Shown: positions 1-7,181 of the stretch, piece after piece
How the letters are laid out: each line of letters starts with the position of its first letter
How positions within the stretch are numbered: the first letter of the stretch is position 1
Origin: Candidatus Accumulibacter vicinus
GTDB lineage: Bacteria > Pseudomonadota > Gammaproteobacteria > Burkholderiales > Rhodocyclaceae
Assembly: GCA_002425405.1 (NCBI GenBank)
Contig: DIME01000154.1
Span: 35,634 to 51,576 of the forward strand
Length of the DNA stretch: 15,943 nt
Reading direction: 5' to 3'
Position numbers and translations under genes: made by a program
The notes under the pieces: model-generated
What the model saw: the letters and a program-made list of their open reading frames with translations, nothing else
What the model was told of the DNA's origin: nothing
The model's database searches: none

Positions 1-729
1 GCGCCAGGCGCTTCAGGCGCCCGCGCTGGGCGTAGAGCGGAATAGCCAGGTTGTCGGGCATCCCCAACTTCTTGCGGCTACCGGAAACGTCGCTCACCTC
101 GTACTGATCGCCGGGTGGCAAATCACGTCAGTTGAAAAAAGGACAAACCCTCGCGCCGTCTGATCGCTTTGCCGACTCCGCTTTCCCGCAGGAGGAATTC
201 CGGTGTTTCCGGGGTCGGCACGAAGCAGAACTTGCGCGGCAGGTCCGTGTAAAGGGAACGCGGCGGCAGGTGACCCCGGATGTTCTTCAGCAGTCGGCCG
301 CTTTCTTCGCTGTGGTAGTAGATCCGCTGCAAACCGAGCTCCTCGCGTACGAACGCAATCGTCGCCCAGAGCATGGCTTCGGCCCAGATCGCGGAGTAAC
401 GCCCAAGCGCGAAGCGGCAGTACTCCTTTCAGTTCGGTACCCCAGGTGCCCAGGGTGAGGACGAAGACTGTCTGGTCGGCGTCATAGTCGTGCCGGGCCA
501 GCTGCATATCATCAATCTCCTTGCCGCCGCTGTCGGCAAGGATGTTCTTGACGCGTGGCTTCTGCAGGAGCTGAGCATAGGGCGATTGTTTCAGTGCGGC
601 GATGCGAAGCGCCTGCCGCCGGCTGAGATGGCGTAACAGGCCGATACTGTAGCGGTCGCGATAGTAGGGGTACAGGGTGCGTTCACCGACGAGGCACGCG
701 AGCACCTCGTCTGCCGTTTGACGGTCCAT
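1..729 (-). pseudogene. Unrecognised conserved-looking gene downstream of rtcB, two apparent frameshifts, cut by window edge
   Basis: The start at 729 has a strong site (AAGGAG, 6 nt before ATG). Reading leftward, the protein begins MDRQTADEVLACLVGERTL and runs to GTWGTELK near 430. There the frame changes by one base (AAAGGAG context) and continues as EYCRFALGRYSAIWAEA through IYYHSEESGRLL and PPRSLYTDLPRKFCF. A stop at 123-125 ends this frame, but shifting one more base gives DLPPGDQYEVSDVSG and an open frame to the left edge. The composite reads as one globular soluble protein of more than 230 residues, with no signal peptide or membrane segment. I do not recognise the family, so no function is claimed. 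It is third in the rtcB operon, which hints at RNA repair or stress, by context only. The two lesions may be real pseudogenisation or sequencing errors; the smooth composite favours a recent or artefactual break. Confidence 0.6.
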
Positions 730-828
730 GGTGGACTCCTTGAATTCGGGGGAAGGGTGGCTGGTCGATTGCGGTAGCTCGGGCAGTGGGCGGGTTCATG
801 GTTTGCTCCTCGGAAAAAGTATGTGAAT

Positions 829-850
829 GCCCGCCCCGGCAGGGGCGGGC
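829..850 (-). terminator. Strong GC hairpin between the 64-aa gene and the next gene
   Basis: A perfect 9-bp stem (GCCCGCCCC at 829-837, GGGGCGGGC at 842-850) closes a 4-nt loop, 6 nt past the stop of the 64-aa gene. On the minus strand a run of five T follows, but only about ten bases later (814-818), so it is a weak intrinsic terminator at best. It could instead be an intercistronic mRNA-stabilising hairpin that attenuates expression of the downstream gene. Confidence 0.45.
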
Positions 851-855
851 GTGCT

Positions 856-1050
856 TCAGTCGATCTCGAATTCGGCCTTGTCGCCGTTCAGCAACTCGGC
901 CAGGGATTGTTGTGTGCGCTGGCGCATCTTTTGCCGGATGGCCTTGCGCGTCGAGCCATGCGGCCCGGCGCGCCGGGTCAATACGGGCACCAGCAGCGGG
1001 TTGCGCGGTTTGCTGCGCGGGATGACGAGCGTGATTTTCTGGTCGGCCAT
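856..1050 (-). CDS. Small basic hypothetical protein, 64 aa, coupled to rtcB
   Basis: The ATG at 1050 lies 3 nt past the rtcB stop, with a GAAGGGG ribosome binding site inside the rtcB tail, so translation is probably coupled. The protein begins MADQKITLVIPRSKPRNPL and is rich in Arg and Lys over residues 12-45 (KPRNPL, TRRAGPHGSTRKAIRQKMR), then ends in an acidic tail (NGDKAEFEID). There is no signal peptide or membrane helix. A basic body with an acidic end would suit a nucleic-acid-associated protein, but that is inference. I do not recognise a named family. Its tight linkage to the RNA ligase gene is the main clue to function. A hairpin directly follows the stop. Confidence 0.75.
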   Translation of the reverse strand: MADQKITLVIPRSKPRNPLLVPVLTRRAGPHGSTRKAIRQKMRQRTQQSLAELLNGDKAEFEID

Positions 1051-1053
1051 CGC

Positions 1054-2262
1054 TCACCCCTTCACGCAAAGAACCTGTTTCAGGGTATGGACGACTTCGA
1101 CCAGATCGCGCTGGTCATCCATCACCTGATCGATGTCCTTGTAGGCACCGGGGATTTCATCGATTACCCCGCCATCCTTGCGACACTCGATGCCTGCCGT
1201 CTGTGCTTCCAGATCAAAACGGCTGAAACGGCGCTTGGCGGCGCTGCGGCTCATCCTTCGCCCGGCGCCGTGAGAGCAGGAACAGAAGGACTGCGCATTG
1301 CCCAGGCCGCGTACGATGTAGGACTTCGCGCCCATGCTGCCGGGAATGATGCCCAGCTCGCCCGCGCGGGCCGAAATGGCGCCCTTGCGGGTGATGAACA
1401 AGGCTTCGCCGAAATGGGTTTCGCGTGCCACGTAGTTGTGGTGGCAGTTGATCGCCTCGGTCTCCAGGCTGAACGTCGGCAACTGCCGCTTCAGCACCTC
1501 GATCACCACCGCCAGCAAGCGCTGGCGGTTGAGCAGGGCGTAGTCCTGCGCCCAGTCCACGGCCTCGACATATTCATCGAACAGCCCCGAGCCTTCCGAA
1601 AAATAGGCCAGGTCCTGGTCCGGCAGATGCAGCTTATGCCGGCGCATGTCCTTCTGCGCCGCCGCGATGAAATGGCGGCCGATGATATTGCCGATGCCGC
1701 GCGAGCCCGAGTGCAGCATGATCCAGACGCGATCCGCTTCGTCCAGGCACAGTTCGATGAAATGGTTGCCGCCACCCAGCGTGCCGATCTGGCACAGCCA
1801 GGTTTCGTTGAAGCGCCGCTGCATTTTCATCAGCTCCGGATGCCGGCCGACGATGCGGTCCAGCCGGTCGCTCAGCGCCCGGCCGACGCGCTGCAAGGCG
1901 CTGCCACGCATGCGGCTGGCCGGGTGCATGTTGAAGCCGAGCGGCACCATCTCCTCGATCCCCATGCGCAGGCTGCGCAGGTTATCCGGCAGTTGCCCGG
2001 CGCTCAGCGACGTGCGCACCGCGTTCATGCCGCAGCCGATATCGACGCCGACGGCAGCCGGAATGATCGCTTTCCTGGTCGGGATAACGCTGCCGACCGT
2101 TGCACCGATGCCAGCGTGTACATCGGGCATGGCGGCGACATGACCATGCACGACCGGAAGTGACGCGACGTTCAGCAGCTGCCGTATCGCCTCGGGCTCG
2201 ATATTGCGCGTCCACACCTTGACGGGAACGCGTCCTTTGTTGAATTCAATTTGAATGCCCAT
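1054..2262 (-). CDS. rtcB: RNA-splicing ligase RtcB
   Basis: RtcB joins RNA 2',3'-cyclic phosphate (or 3'-phosphate) ends to 5'-OH ends using GTP and Mn2+, for RNA repair in the cytoplasm. The 402-aa length is close to the E. coli enzyme (408). Visible signatures are MPDVHAGIGATVGSVIP near residue 45, VGVDIGCGM (Asp74 and Cys77, metal ligands), GGGNHFIELC (His167), LHSGSRGIG (His184), CHHNYV (His274/275) and CSHGAGRRMSR, whose His331 corresponds to the guanylylated histidine. The C-terminus (YKDIDQVM to VLCVKG) closely follows the E. coli form. All catalytic residues seem present, so it should be active. The start at 2262 has only a weak ribosome site (TTGGAATC). It heads a minus-strand operon with the 64-aa gene and the frameshifted gene. 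No rtcA, archease or rtcR is in the window. The long plus-strand open frame opposite is a shadow. Confidence 0.97.
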   Translation of the reverse strand: MGIQIEFNKGRVPVKVWTRNIEPEAIRQLLNVASLPVVHGHVAAMPDVHAGIGATVGSVIPTRKAIIPAAVGVDIGCGMNAVRTSLSAGQLPDNLRSLRMGIEEMVPLGFNMHPASRMRGSALQRVGRALSDRLDRIVGRHPELMKMQRRFNETWLCQIGTLGGGNHFIELCLDEADRVWIMLHSGSRGIGNIIGRHFIAAAQKDMRRHKLHLPDQDLAYFSEGSGLFDEYVEAVDWAQDYALLNRQRLLAVVIEVLKRQLPTFSLETEAINCHHNYVARETHFGEALFITRKGAISARAGELGIIPGSMGAKSYIVRGLGNAQSFCSCSHGAGRRMSRSAAKRRFSRFDLEAQTAGIECRKDGGVIDEIPGAYKDIDQVMDDQRDLVEVVHTLKQVLCVKG

Positions 2263-2284
2263 GTTGATTCCAATGTATTGTGTT

Positions 2285-2313
2285 GAGCGGCCTTGACCTG
2301 ATACGGGCCGCTC
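2285..2313 (-). promoter_or_regulatory. Perfect 8-bp inverted repeat just upstream of rtcB
   Basis: GAGCGGCC (2285-2292) and GGCCGCTC (2306-2313) are separated by 13 nt. The repeat ends 22 nt before the rtcB start. It could be an operator, or an mRNA hairpin that controls access to the weak rtcB ribosome binding site. I found no convincing sigma-70 or sigma-54 promoter between it and the terminator at 2371-2402. Confidence 0.45.
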
Positions 2314-2365
2314 GAATTGGAATCCGGGTGCCGGTGCGCGTTGTCGCGCTTAACCGGCGATGGGC

Positions 2366-2402
2366 AATAAAAAAACCCCTGGGCTTGATGGCCAGGGGTT
2401 TT
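2366..2402 (-). terminator. Rho-independent terminator upstream of rtcB
   Basis: Stem AAAACCCCTGG (2372-2382) pairs with CCAGGGGTTTT (2392-2402) around a 9-nt loop. On the minus strand it is followed by a T-rich run (TTTTTTATTG), giving a classic intrinsic terminator. On the plus strand it is followed by TTCTTTT, so it is potentially bidirectional. The only minus-strand ORF that would feed it is the 11-codon ORF at 2460-2495. Confidence 0.8.
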
Positions 2403-2459
2403 CTTTTCCCGGCCCGGATTCGCCATGCGCGAGTTCCGGGCAACGATATGCCGGCAGAC

Positions 2460-2495
2460 TCAGCGCGAAAGCACCTCTTTAGTTGTGACAGGCAT
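2460..2495 (-). other. 11-codon ORF with an excellent ribosome site (leader peptide or gene remnant)
   Basis: AAGGAG with a 6-nt spacer (ATCGAT) precedes ATG. The peptide is MPVTTKEVLSR, then TGA. The ORF lies about 60 nt upstream of the terminator at 2372-2402, with a 6-bp hairpin (CCCGGA 2413-2418, TCCGGG 2435-2440) in between. It could be a leader peptide of an attenuator in front of rtcB, or the 5' scrap of a deleted gene. The sequence lacks an obvious regulatory codon run, so attenuation is speculative. Confidence 0.35.
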
Positions 2496-2827
2496 ATCGA
2501 TCTCCTTGGAATGAAAAGGGTTGAGAAAACGAGCGCCAAGTTTCAGCCGGGAATGCCCGTGTAGTCAAGCAGGATCTCGATTCGGGCAACAACAACTGCA
2601 TCGCGGTTGTTGCGCACAAACAACAGTGTGGTGCCACCATGAGGTCGTGCTCGTGGCCGCCGCATTCGGCGCAGGACGTGTTTGTGCGTCGCGAAACACC
2701 TTGAAATGGTTTTCACCGCATCTCAAATTTCTATGAATCAGGCTTTTCCGAGAATGCGCCAGTCGCTGTGGGATTAGGGCGCGCTATCCGGTCCGTCTAT
2801 CCAGCGCCCAGCCTCACCAGAATCAGC
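2496..2827. other. Intergenic stretch without a supported gene
   Basis: No convincing gene is visible. On the minus strand a short open run ending near 2552 reads TLLFVRNNRDAVVV and then RIEILLDYTGIPG before a stop. It looks protein-like but has no start, ribosome site or recognisable family, so it may be the tail of a lost gene. An overlapping frame carries CAECGGHEHD, a possible zinc-knuckle-like scrap. Neither is called as a gene. Confidence 0.4.
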
Positions 2828-3217
2828 TCACGAAGCATCCGGCATATTCATCAAGCTGACGCCGGCGGCGCGCACGGTTGGATACCCGCTCGCGCGGACC
2901 TTCGCTTCCATCGCGTCGATGATCGCGATGGCTTCAGGCCTATCCAGCAGAAACCGCGCGTGCTGCGACAGGAGATTCGTGGCGCTCGCGAGTCGTCCGG
3001 CGTCGCCACAGACCATGGCCAGGTCACGCCGCTCGATGCTGATCGACGCGGTGGGTGTGAGGTCATAGGCCGGCGACAACATCCAGAGTCGGCCCCGCGC
3101 GCGATTACCGCATGGTTGCGCGGGTGATCGTCGCTGTTCGAGGTTGACCAGGAACTGCCGGTGGCAGCGGATCAGCGCGTCTGGAACAAGAGCACGCGCC
3201 CGGAAGGCCCCCGCCAC
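2828..3217 (-). pseudogene. HipA-family toxin kinase, C-terminal remnant
   Basis: HipA proteins are serine/threonine kinases of HipBA toxin-antitoxin modules. The stretch LWMLSPAYDLTPT (about 3070-3030) followed by ERRDLAMVCGDAGRLA is characteristic of the HipA C-terminal domain. Upstream, the catalytic-loop signature DDHPRNHAVIARG appears in a different frame (about 3135-3100), between QFLVN and LWMLSP, so the remnant needs at least two frame changes to read as one. The N-terminal half, including the ATP-binding lobe, is absent, and no hipB-like antitoxin is seen. The last residues (SLMNMPDAS) look unlike a typical HipA end. The ATG at 3217 belongs to the open frame only and is not a real start. 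Non-functional. Confidence 0.7.
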
Positions 3218-3343
3218 TGAGCATCGCCGCGCGGCCCGGACCGGCTTCCGTCGAAGCGCCGGCGACCCGGATGCCCGACGCGACGCGAGCGGCCGACCGG
3301 CGACCGTAGCGGACGCCGGGGAAGGCGCGCCCGATCGTCCGGA

Positions 3344-4978
3344 TCAGGCGATGCGAAAACGCGAGACGGCACCCACCAGGCCGTCGGAGAGCTTGTTCAG
3401 TTCGCCGGCCGAGTTGGCGACGGAGCCGATCGCGTTGTTGTTCTCCTCGATCATCTGGACGATGTGTTCGACGCGATTCGCGAGATCGTGGCTGGCGCTC
3501 GACTGTTCGTCGAGTGCGGAGGCGACGTTGTCGATGACGCCGGTGACGCGACGGGCGTCTTCGTCGATCGCGCGCATCGAGTCCCCCGCGTGGCGGGCCT
3601 TTTCCATCCCCTGGCGCATCTGCGCCACGGTGCTCTCCATGCTGTCGGTCACGCCGCGGCTGCGCCCCTGAATCGCGCTCACCATCTGGGTGATTTCCTG
3701 CGCCGAAGCGGCCGAGCGCTCGGCGAGCTTGCGCACCTCGTCGGCGACGACGGCGAAACCGCGACCCATCTCGCCGGCACGCGCCGCCTCGATGGCGGCG
3801 TTCAAGGCGAGCAGGTTGGTCTGTTCGGCGACCTCCTTGATGACGCTGACGATGGTCGATATGCGCTCCGACTCGCTGCCCAGCTCGTGCGCGCTGGCCG
3901 CGCTGGTTTCCATCGTCTTCGACAGCCGGTCGATTTCGTCGATCAGATTCCCGATCTGGCCGGCGCCGGCGGTGGCCCCCTGGCTGGCGGTCTGCGCCAG
4001 TTTGCGGGCGTCGCTCGACAGACTGGCGACGTGGCTGATGCTGGCCGACATTTGTTCCAGCGCCGCCGCCATCGCCGACGCCGATTCGGATTGCTCTTCG
4101 GAACTCGTGCGTACCTGCTACGCGGCGCCGCTCAACTGGCCCGAGGTCGACGCGACGGCGTCCGCACTGCCGCGAACCTGCCCGATCGCCGCGCGCAAGG
4201 CCTCGCTCATCGTCTTGACGCCGGCTTCCAGGCGGACGATTTCATCCTTGCCCTGCGGGTTCAGGTTCACGGTCAGATCTCCCGCGGCGATGGTTTCGAC
4301 GGCCTGCAAGACCTGGCCGACCGGCCGGGTGATCGAGCGGGTGATCAGGACGGCGCCACCGACGGCGATCGCCAGCGACAATGCGAGGAGCGCGAACAGC
4401 AGGGTCTTTGCGGTAGCGTAGGCGTCAGCCGCGTCCTTCATGGATGTCTCGCTCTGCCGATCCTGCCAGCCGGAAAACGCGTCGAGCGCCTCGCGCACCT
4501 TGTCGAACGCGCCGCGTACGGCAAGCGCGGCGGTACGCGCTTCCGTTTCGGCGCCGGAATTGACCAGGTTGATCAGGTCGTCGACGACCGCCTTGGCCTT
4601 GGCATTGGCCTCCATCACCCGGCCCAGCAGTTCGAACTCCTGGGGTTGGGCGTCGGTACTCTTCAGGCTGGCGTCGAGTTTGTCGTGCACGCGAACGAAT
4701 TCATCCCGCAGTTTTCCCAGGCGCTCGATCGCCGCCGTGCGATCCGCCTTCTCGGTCGCCAGCACCACGTCGCGCGCCGCGATGGCCCGGCCGTCCAGGA
4801 TGATCCGCAAACGCAGCGCCATCTCTTTCTGCGGCGTGGTGCTATGGGTGATCTCGTGGAAGTGCGCGTTGATCCGGGACATCTGGAAAACGCCGGTCAA
4901 AGCCATCAGCGCGACAAGCGCCGTCAGCAAACCGAAGCCCAGGGCAAGCCGCAGACTGATAGCATAATTTTTGAGCAT
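3344..4978 (-). pseudogene. Methyl-accepting chemotaxis protein interrupted by one in-frame amber codon
   Basis: This is an inner-membrane chemoreceptor that would signal to CheA/CheW. The start at 4978 has CAGGAG upstream. It has TM1 (residues about 7-30), a helical periplasmic sensor of the four-helix-bundle type (about 31-190), TM2 (about 192-213, ALLALSLAIAVGGAVLI), HAMP (about 214-268) and a cytoplasmic signalling domain with the conserved hairpin EQTNLLALNAAIEAARAGE and GRGFAVVADEVRKLAERS. A single TAG at 4118-4120 (codon 287, after QLSGAA) stops translation between HAMP and the signalling tip. The frame then continues unchanged as QVRTSSEEQSES to the natural end at 3344, total 545 codons. 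CAG to TAG is the simplest origin. An ATG at 4072 has no ribosome site, so a separate soluble tip is unlikely. Unless the amber is suppressed or an error, the receptor is dead. Confidence 0.92.
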
Positions 4979-5068
4979 GTTGCATCTCCTGACTCTGTGG
5001 TCGAAATCTTATTCTCTTGGGTACCCTACCGGAGAACCCATGAAAAACGTCAAATATCATCATAAACA

Positions 5069-5081
5069 ACGACTTTGTCGT
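5069..5081. promoter_or_regulatory. Short dyad ACGAC-TTT-GTCGT upstream of the chemoreceptor gene
   Basis: A perfect 5-bp inverted repeat with a 3-nt centre lies about 90 bp upstream of the chemoreceptor start, in the AT-rich part of the gap at 4979-5171. It could be a regulator site. I did not find a convincing sigma-28 or sigma-70 promoter for the receptor gene. Confidence 0.25.
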
Positions 5082-5171
5082 ATGCATTCCGAGTGCAGAG
5101 GCCCTGGTGATAGCCCTCCCGCGCCTTGCCGATCCCGGACACATTCGGTCAATTTATATCACCAATCAGTG

Positions 5172-5642
5172 GTGTCCGGTTAACGGTTAAAACGAAGCCC
5201 ATGAACTGGAAACCCAGCTCTGATGCGGTATCTGACGCGATGAAGGGTGGTGTCGATGTCAACGTCGAACGGCGATTCGGGCAGGCTTCCGGGTTTTCTC
5301 CCGGAGACGGTTGCCATGAACACCGGCAAACCCCTGTTCGCCCAGATCATGGAATTCCTTCCATGGACGACCTTTACTCGTCTGGTTCATCGCTACGGCA
5401 GCGATCGATATGCGAAGTCGCTGACTTGTGCCGAGCAGTTTCGCATCATGGCTTTCGCTCAGCTGACCTATCGCGAGAGCCTTCGCGACGTCGAGGTCTG
5501 CTTGTCGGCGCAGTCGGCCAAGCTTGATCACATGGGGGTTTCGGCAGGAGATCAAGCTTTCCGACGGCAAGTTGCACGATGTCAACGTGCTCGACGTGCT
5601 GGTGCCGGAAGCCGGAGCGATCCATGTCATGGACCGCGGCTA
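5172..5642 (+). mobile_element. IS4-family insertion sequence remnant, transposase internally deleted
   Basis: The transposase start at 5316 (site CGGAGA) gives MNTGKPLFAQIMEFLPWTTF and QLTYRESLRDVEVCLSAQSA, the N-terminal DUF4372-type region of IS4-family transposases, to about 5540. After HMG the frame slips by one base and the sequence jumps straight to SDGKLHDVNVLDVLVPEAG and HVMDRGYQ, which in full-length relatives lies well over a hundred residues further on. The first catalytic Asp region and the YREK region are missing. The left end is probably at GTGTCCGGTTAA (from 5172). A copy of its first 8 bp in inverted orientation (CCGGACAC) is at 5135-5142. No right end remains: the remnant runs directly into the GGDEF-EAL fragment. 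It cannot encode an active transposase. Confidence 0.8.
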
Positions 5643-6101
5643 TCAAGAACGTCAATGATTCGCTCGGGCACCGGATTGGCGACGAGCGGCCGGCCCAGTT
5701 CGCCGAGCGACGGAAACGCGCCGTGCGCGAAGACGACATGGTTTCCCGTCTCGGTGGCGACGAGTTCATCCCGATCGCCGAGGAGTCCGGGCTGATTCTG
5801 CCGATCGGCGAATGGGTGTTACGGACGGCGGTCCTCCAGATGCGTCTCTGGCAGCAAGCCGGCCTGCCGCCGATGAGCGTGGCGGTCAATCTCTCGGCGG
5901 TGCAGTTTCGTCAGGCGAACCTGACCCAGTGGATGTCCCGGATTCGTGGCGGCGACCATCAGCCTGGCGCACGACCTGGGCCTGCAGACCATCGCCGAGG
6001 GCGTTGAAAACGAGGCGCAACTCGCCTTCCTGTGGGCGAAGGGCTGTGATGAAGTGCAGGGCTACCTGTTCAGTCGGGCAAAGCGTTGCACGCTCGGCTG
6101 A
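5640..6101 (+). pseudogene. GGDEF-EAL cyclic-di-GMP protein reduced to three fused fragments
   Basis: GGDEF domains make and EAL domains break cyclic di-GMP. The first piece reads KNVNDSLGHRIGDE and DDMVSRLGGDEF (to about 5768), the GGDEF core without its N-terminus. It joins directly to IPIAEESGLILPIGEWVL and SVAVNLSAVQFRQANLTQ (to about 5930), an EAL segment that in intact proteins follows the EAL motif. That motif and the rest of GGDEF are gone. A second join with a frame change leads to FVAATISLAHDLGLQTIAEG and DEVQGYLFSRAKRCTLG, the EAL C-terminal end including TIAEGVE, ending at 6101. There is no start codon: the 5' end abuts the IS4 remnant. At least two internal deletions are needed. 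Non-functional. Confidence 0.88.
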
Positions 6102-6165
6102 CTCGTTCCGACGCACGCGATCGGGATGAGACACAGTTCATACGCGCGCCTCTCTTTCCGGTGAG

Positions 6166-6189
6166 AAAAAAGGCGACATGAAGCCGCCT
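6166..6189 (-). terminator. Rho-independent terminator of the PEP-CTERM gene
   Basis: On the minus strand AGGCGGC, loop TTCAT and GTCGCCT form a 7-bp stem with one G-U pair, followed by a T run (6166-6171 as A on the plus strand). It lies about 32 nt past the PEP-CTERM stop and fits that gene. Confidence 0.85.
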
Positions 6190-6220
6190 CTTGTCCCTCA
6201 GGCGTACCCCCGGTTGTTGG

Positions 6221-6877
6221 TCATCCTTTGCGGCGGCGCAGCGCACCCAGTCCGACCAGCCCGAGAGACAGCAGAGCGAAGGATGCGGGTTCTGGAATCG
6301 AAGCGCGGTCGTTCGTCAGGTTGAAGGCAAGGTTCTGATCCTGTAACGTCCAGCCGGTACCGGTACCGGTGCGGAACTGCCGATGACTGCCGGGGCCCGT
6401 GGTTTCCATTCCCCATAACTCGCGAAGCGTCGTGTTCGATACGGTGAACCAATATTTCGTCGCGGCAGCGAGAGCAAGCGGCCCAAAGTCTGCCGAATAC
6501 GCGTACTCGGTGGCGCTAAATATAAAGTTGCCCGTCGCCGTCTGATTCGCATTGCCGACGATGTATTGCTTGATCAGGGAGCCGGGAGCCCCCGTGTCAT
6601 CGTTGTAGAAGCCGATGACGAAGTTACCGGCAGGACAGGAGTTGCTGCCGCCGAAGCAAGCGCCCCACCAGTGTGCATCGGTCACCGTCGTCGCGCCGGG
6701 CTTAAGCACGAAGTCCTCCGCAGCGGTCGTGAATGTAAAGCTGGTGTCGGCGAGATAGACGTTACCGAGGTTCGGGGCGCCGCCGTCATAAATGACCGCC
6801 GCTCCAGCCTGGCTTGCGCCGAATGCGATCAGGAGAATGGCCGCCAATTTGCGACCGTTTGTTGCAGGGATTTTCAT
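6221..6877 (-). CDS. PEP-CTERM sorting-domain secreted protein
   Basis: A 218-aa exported protein. The start at 6877 has CTGGAG 8-9 nt upstream. The signal peptide is residues 1 to about 26 (KLAAILLIAFGASQAGA). The middle is a beta-rich secreted domain with two cysteines (Cys89 and Cys96 region, WWGACFGGSNSC) and many Thr, Gly and Asn residues. The C-terminus has the full sorting signal: SIPEPASFALLSLGLVGLGA followed by LRRRKG, that is Pro-Glu-Pro, a membrane helix and a basic tail. Such proteins are cleaved by exosortase and linked to exopolysaccharide and floc or biofilm matrix in betaproteobacteria. No exosortase gene is in the window, so processing must be encoded elsewhere. The gene stands alone, with its own terminator and a sigma-54-like promoter about 240 bp upstream, as expected for PrsK/PrsR-type control. 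The domain itself is not assigned. Confidence 0.93.
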   Translation of the reverse strand: MKIPATNGRKLAAILLIAFGASQAGAAVIYDGGAPNLGNVYLADTSFTFTTAAEDFVLKPGATTVTDAHWWGACFGGSNSCPAGNFVIGFYNDDTGAPGSLIKQYIVGNANQTATGNFIFSATEYAYSADFGPLALAAATKYWFTVSNTTLRELWGMETTGPGSHRQFRTGTGTGWTLQDQNLAFNLTNDRASIPEPASFALLSLGLVGLGALRRRKG

Positions 6878-6916
6878 AACTATCTCCAGAAAATTAATTT
6901 TTTTTTTTCATGGAAC

Positions 6917-6962
6917 GTCCGTCAGCGAGCACTCTTCCAAGACCAGTCGCTTGCTAACGGAC
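6917..6962. repeat. Long imperfect hairpin in the PEP-CTERM leader
   Basis: Arms GTCCGTCAGCGAGC (6917-6930) and GCTTGCTAACGGAC (6949-6962) match at 12 of 14 positions around an 18-nt loop. It lies 40 to 85 bp upstream of the PEP-CTERM start, inside the predicted untranslated leader. A run of A residues follows on the minus strand rather than T, so it is not a terminator. It may act in mRNA stability or translation control. Confidence 0.5.
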
Positions 6963-6976
6963 CGTTGATATATAGC

Positions 6977-7097
6977 GCTAAGGTGATTTCCGCAAAACGC
7001 CATACCAAGAGTCATCACGTTAGGCCGGGCTCAGGGCCAGAAAAACAAGCCGCTGCGATAGTTGTTCGGGATCTTGATTTCCGGAAATCACCTAAGC
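6977..7097. repeat. 20-bp inverted repeats flanking 81 bp, with an internal 16-bp perfect palindrome at one end
   Basis: GCTAAGGTGATTTCCGCAAA (6977-6996) recurs in inverted orientation at 7078-7097 with 18 of 20 matches. The right copy overlaps a perfect palindrome, TGATTTCCGGAAATCA (7075-7090). No target-site duplication is evident. The unit sits between the putative sigma-54 promoter and the PEP-CTERM gene, so it could be a small non-autonomous element or a pair of regulator sites. Confidence 0.55.
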
Positions 7098-7126
7098 AAA
7101 CGCGAGGTCCGCTCGGCAGCGATGCA

Positions 7127-7142
7127 AGCAAGATCCATGCCT
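7127..7142 (-). promoter_or_regulatory. Putative sigma-54 (RpoN) promoter for the PEP-CTERM gene
   Basis: On the minus strand AGGCATGGATCTTGCT fits the -24/-12 consensus TGGCACG-N4-TTGCW with exact spacing. GGCA, the G at position 7 and TTGCT match; only the first T and the C at position 6 differ. Transcription would start near 7115, giving a leader of about 240 nt. PEP-CTERM genes in floc-forming betaproteobacteria are known to be RpoN-dependent with the PrsK/PrsR system, which supports the call. Confidence 0.6.
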
Positions 7143-7181
7143 GATTAACGATATGCTAATTTAATGAATAATTCTTTGACG

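Noticed and set aside
683..800. 38-codon minus-strand ORF with a fair ribosome site (GAGGAG), overlapping the next gene start
   Set aside because: Composition is low-information and it overlaps the well-supported start at 729. It could be a leader peptide, but nothing beyond the ribosome site supports it.
823..2163. Long plus-strand open frame (446 codons)
   Set aside because: It lies antisense to rtcB, which has all catalytic motifs. The opposite frame is open because of GC-rich codon usage, and it has no recognisable protein signature.
4041..4120. Separate soluble signalling protein starting at 4072
   Set aside because: The ATG has no ribosome site and lies in the same frame as the upstream chemoreceptor half, so the amber codon is the simpler reading.
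3464..5065. Long plus-strand open frame (533 codons)
   Set aside because: Antisense to the chemoreceptor, whose domains are unmistakable. The frame is His/Arg/Gly-rich low-information sequence with no family.
5145..5171. Complete IS4 element with both ends
   Set aside because: The inverted CCGGACAC and GTGTCCGG pair lies entirely left of the transposase. No right end is present after 5642.
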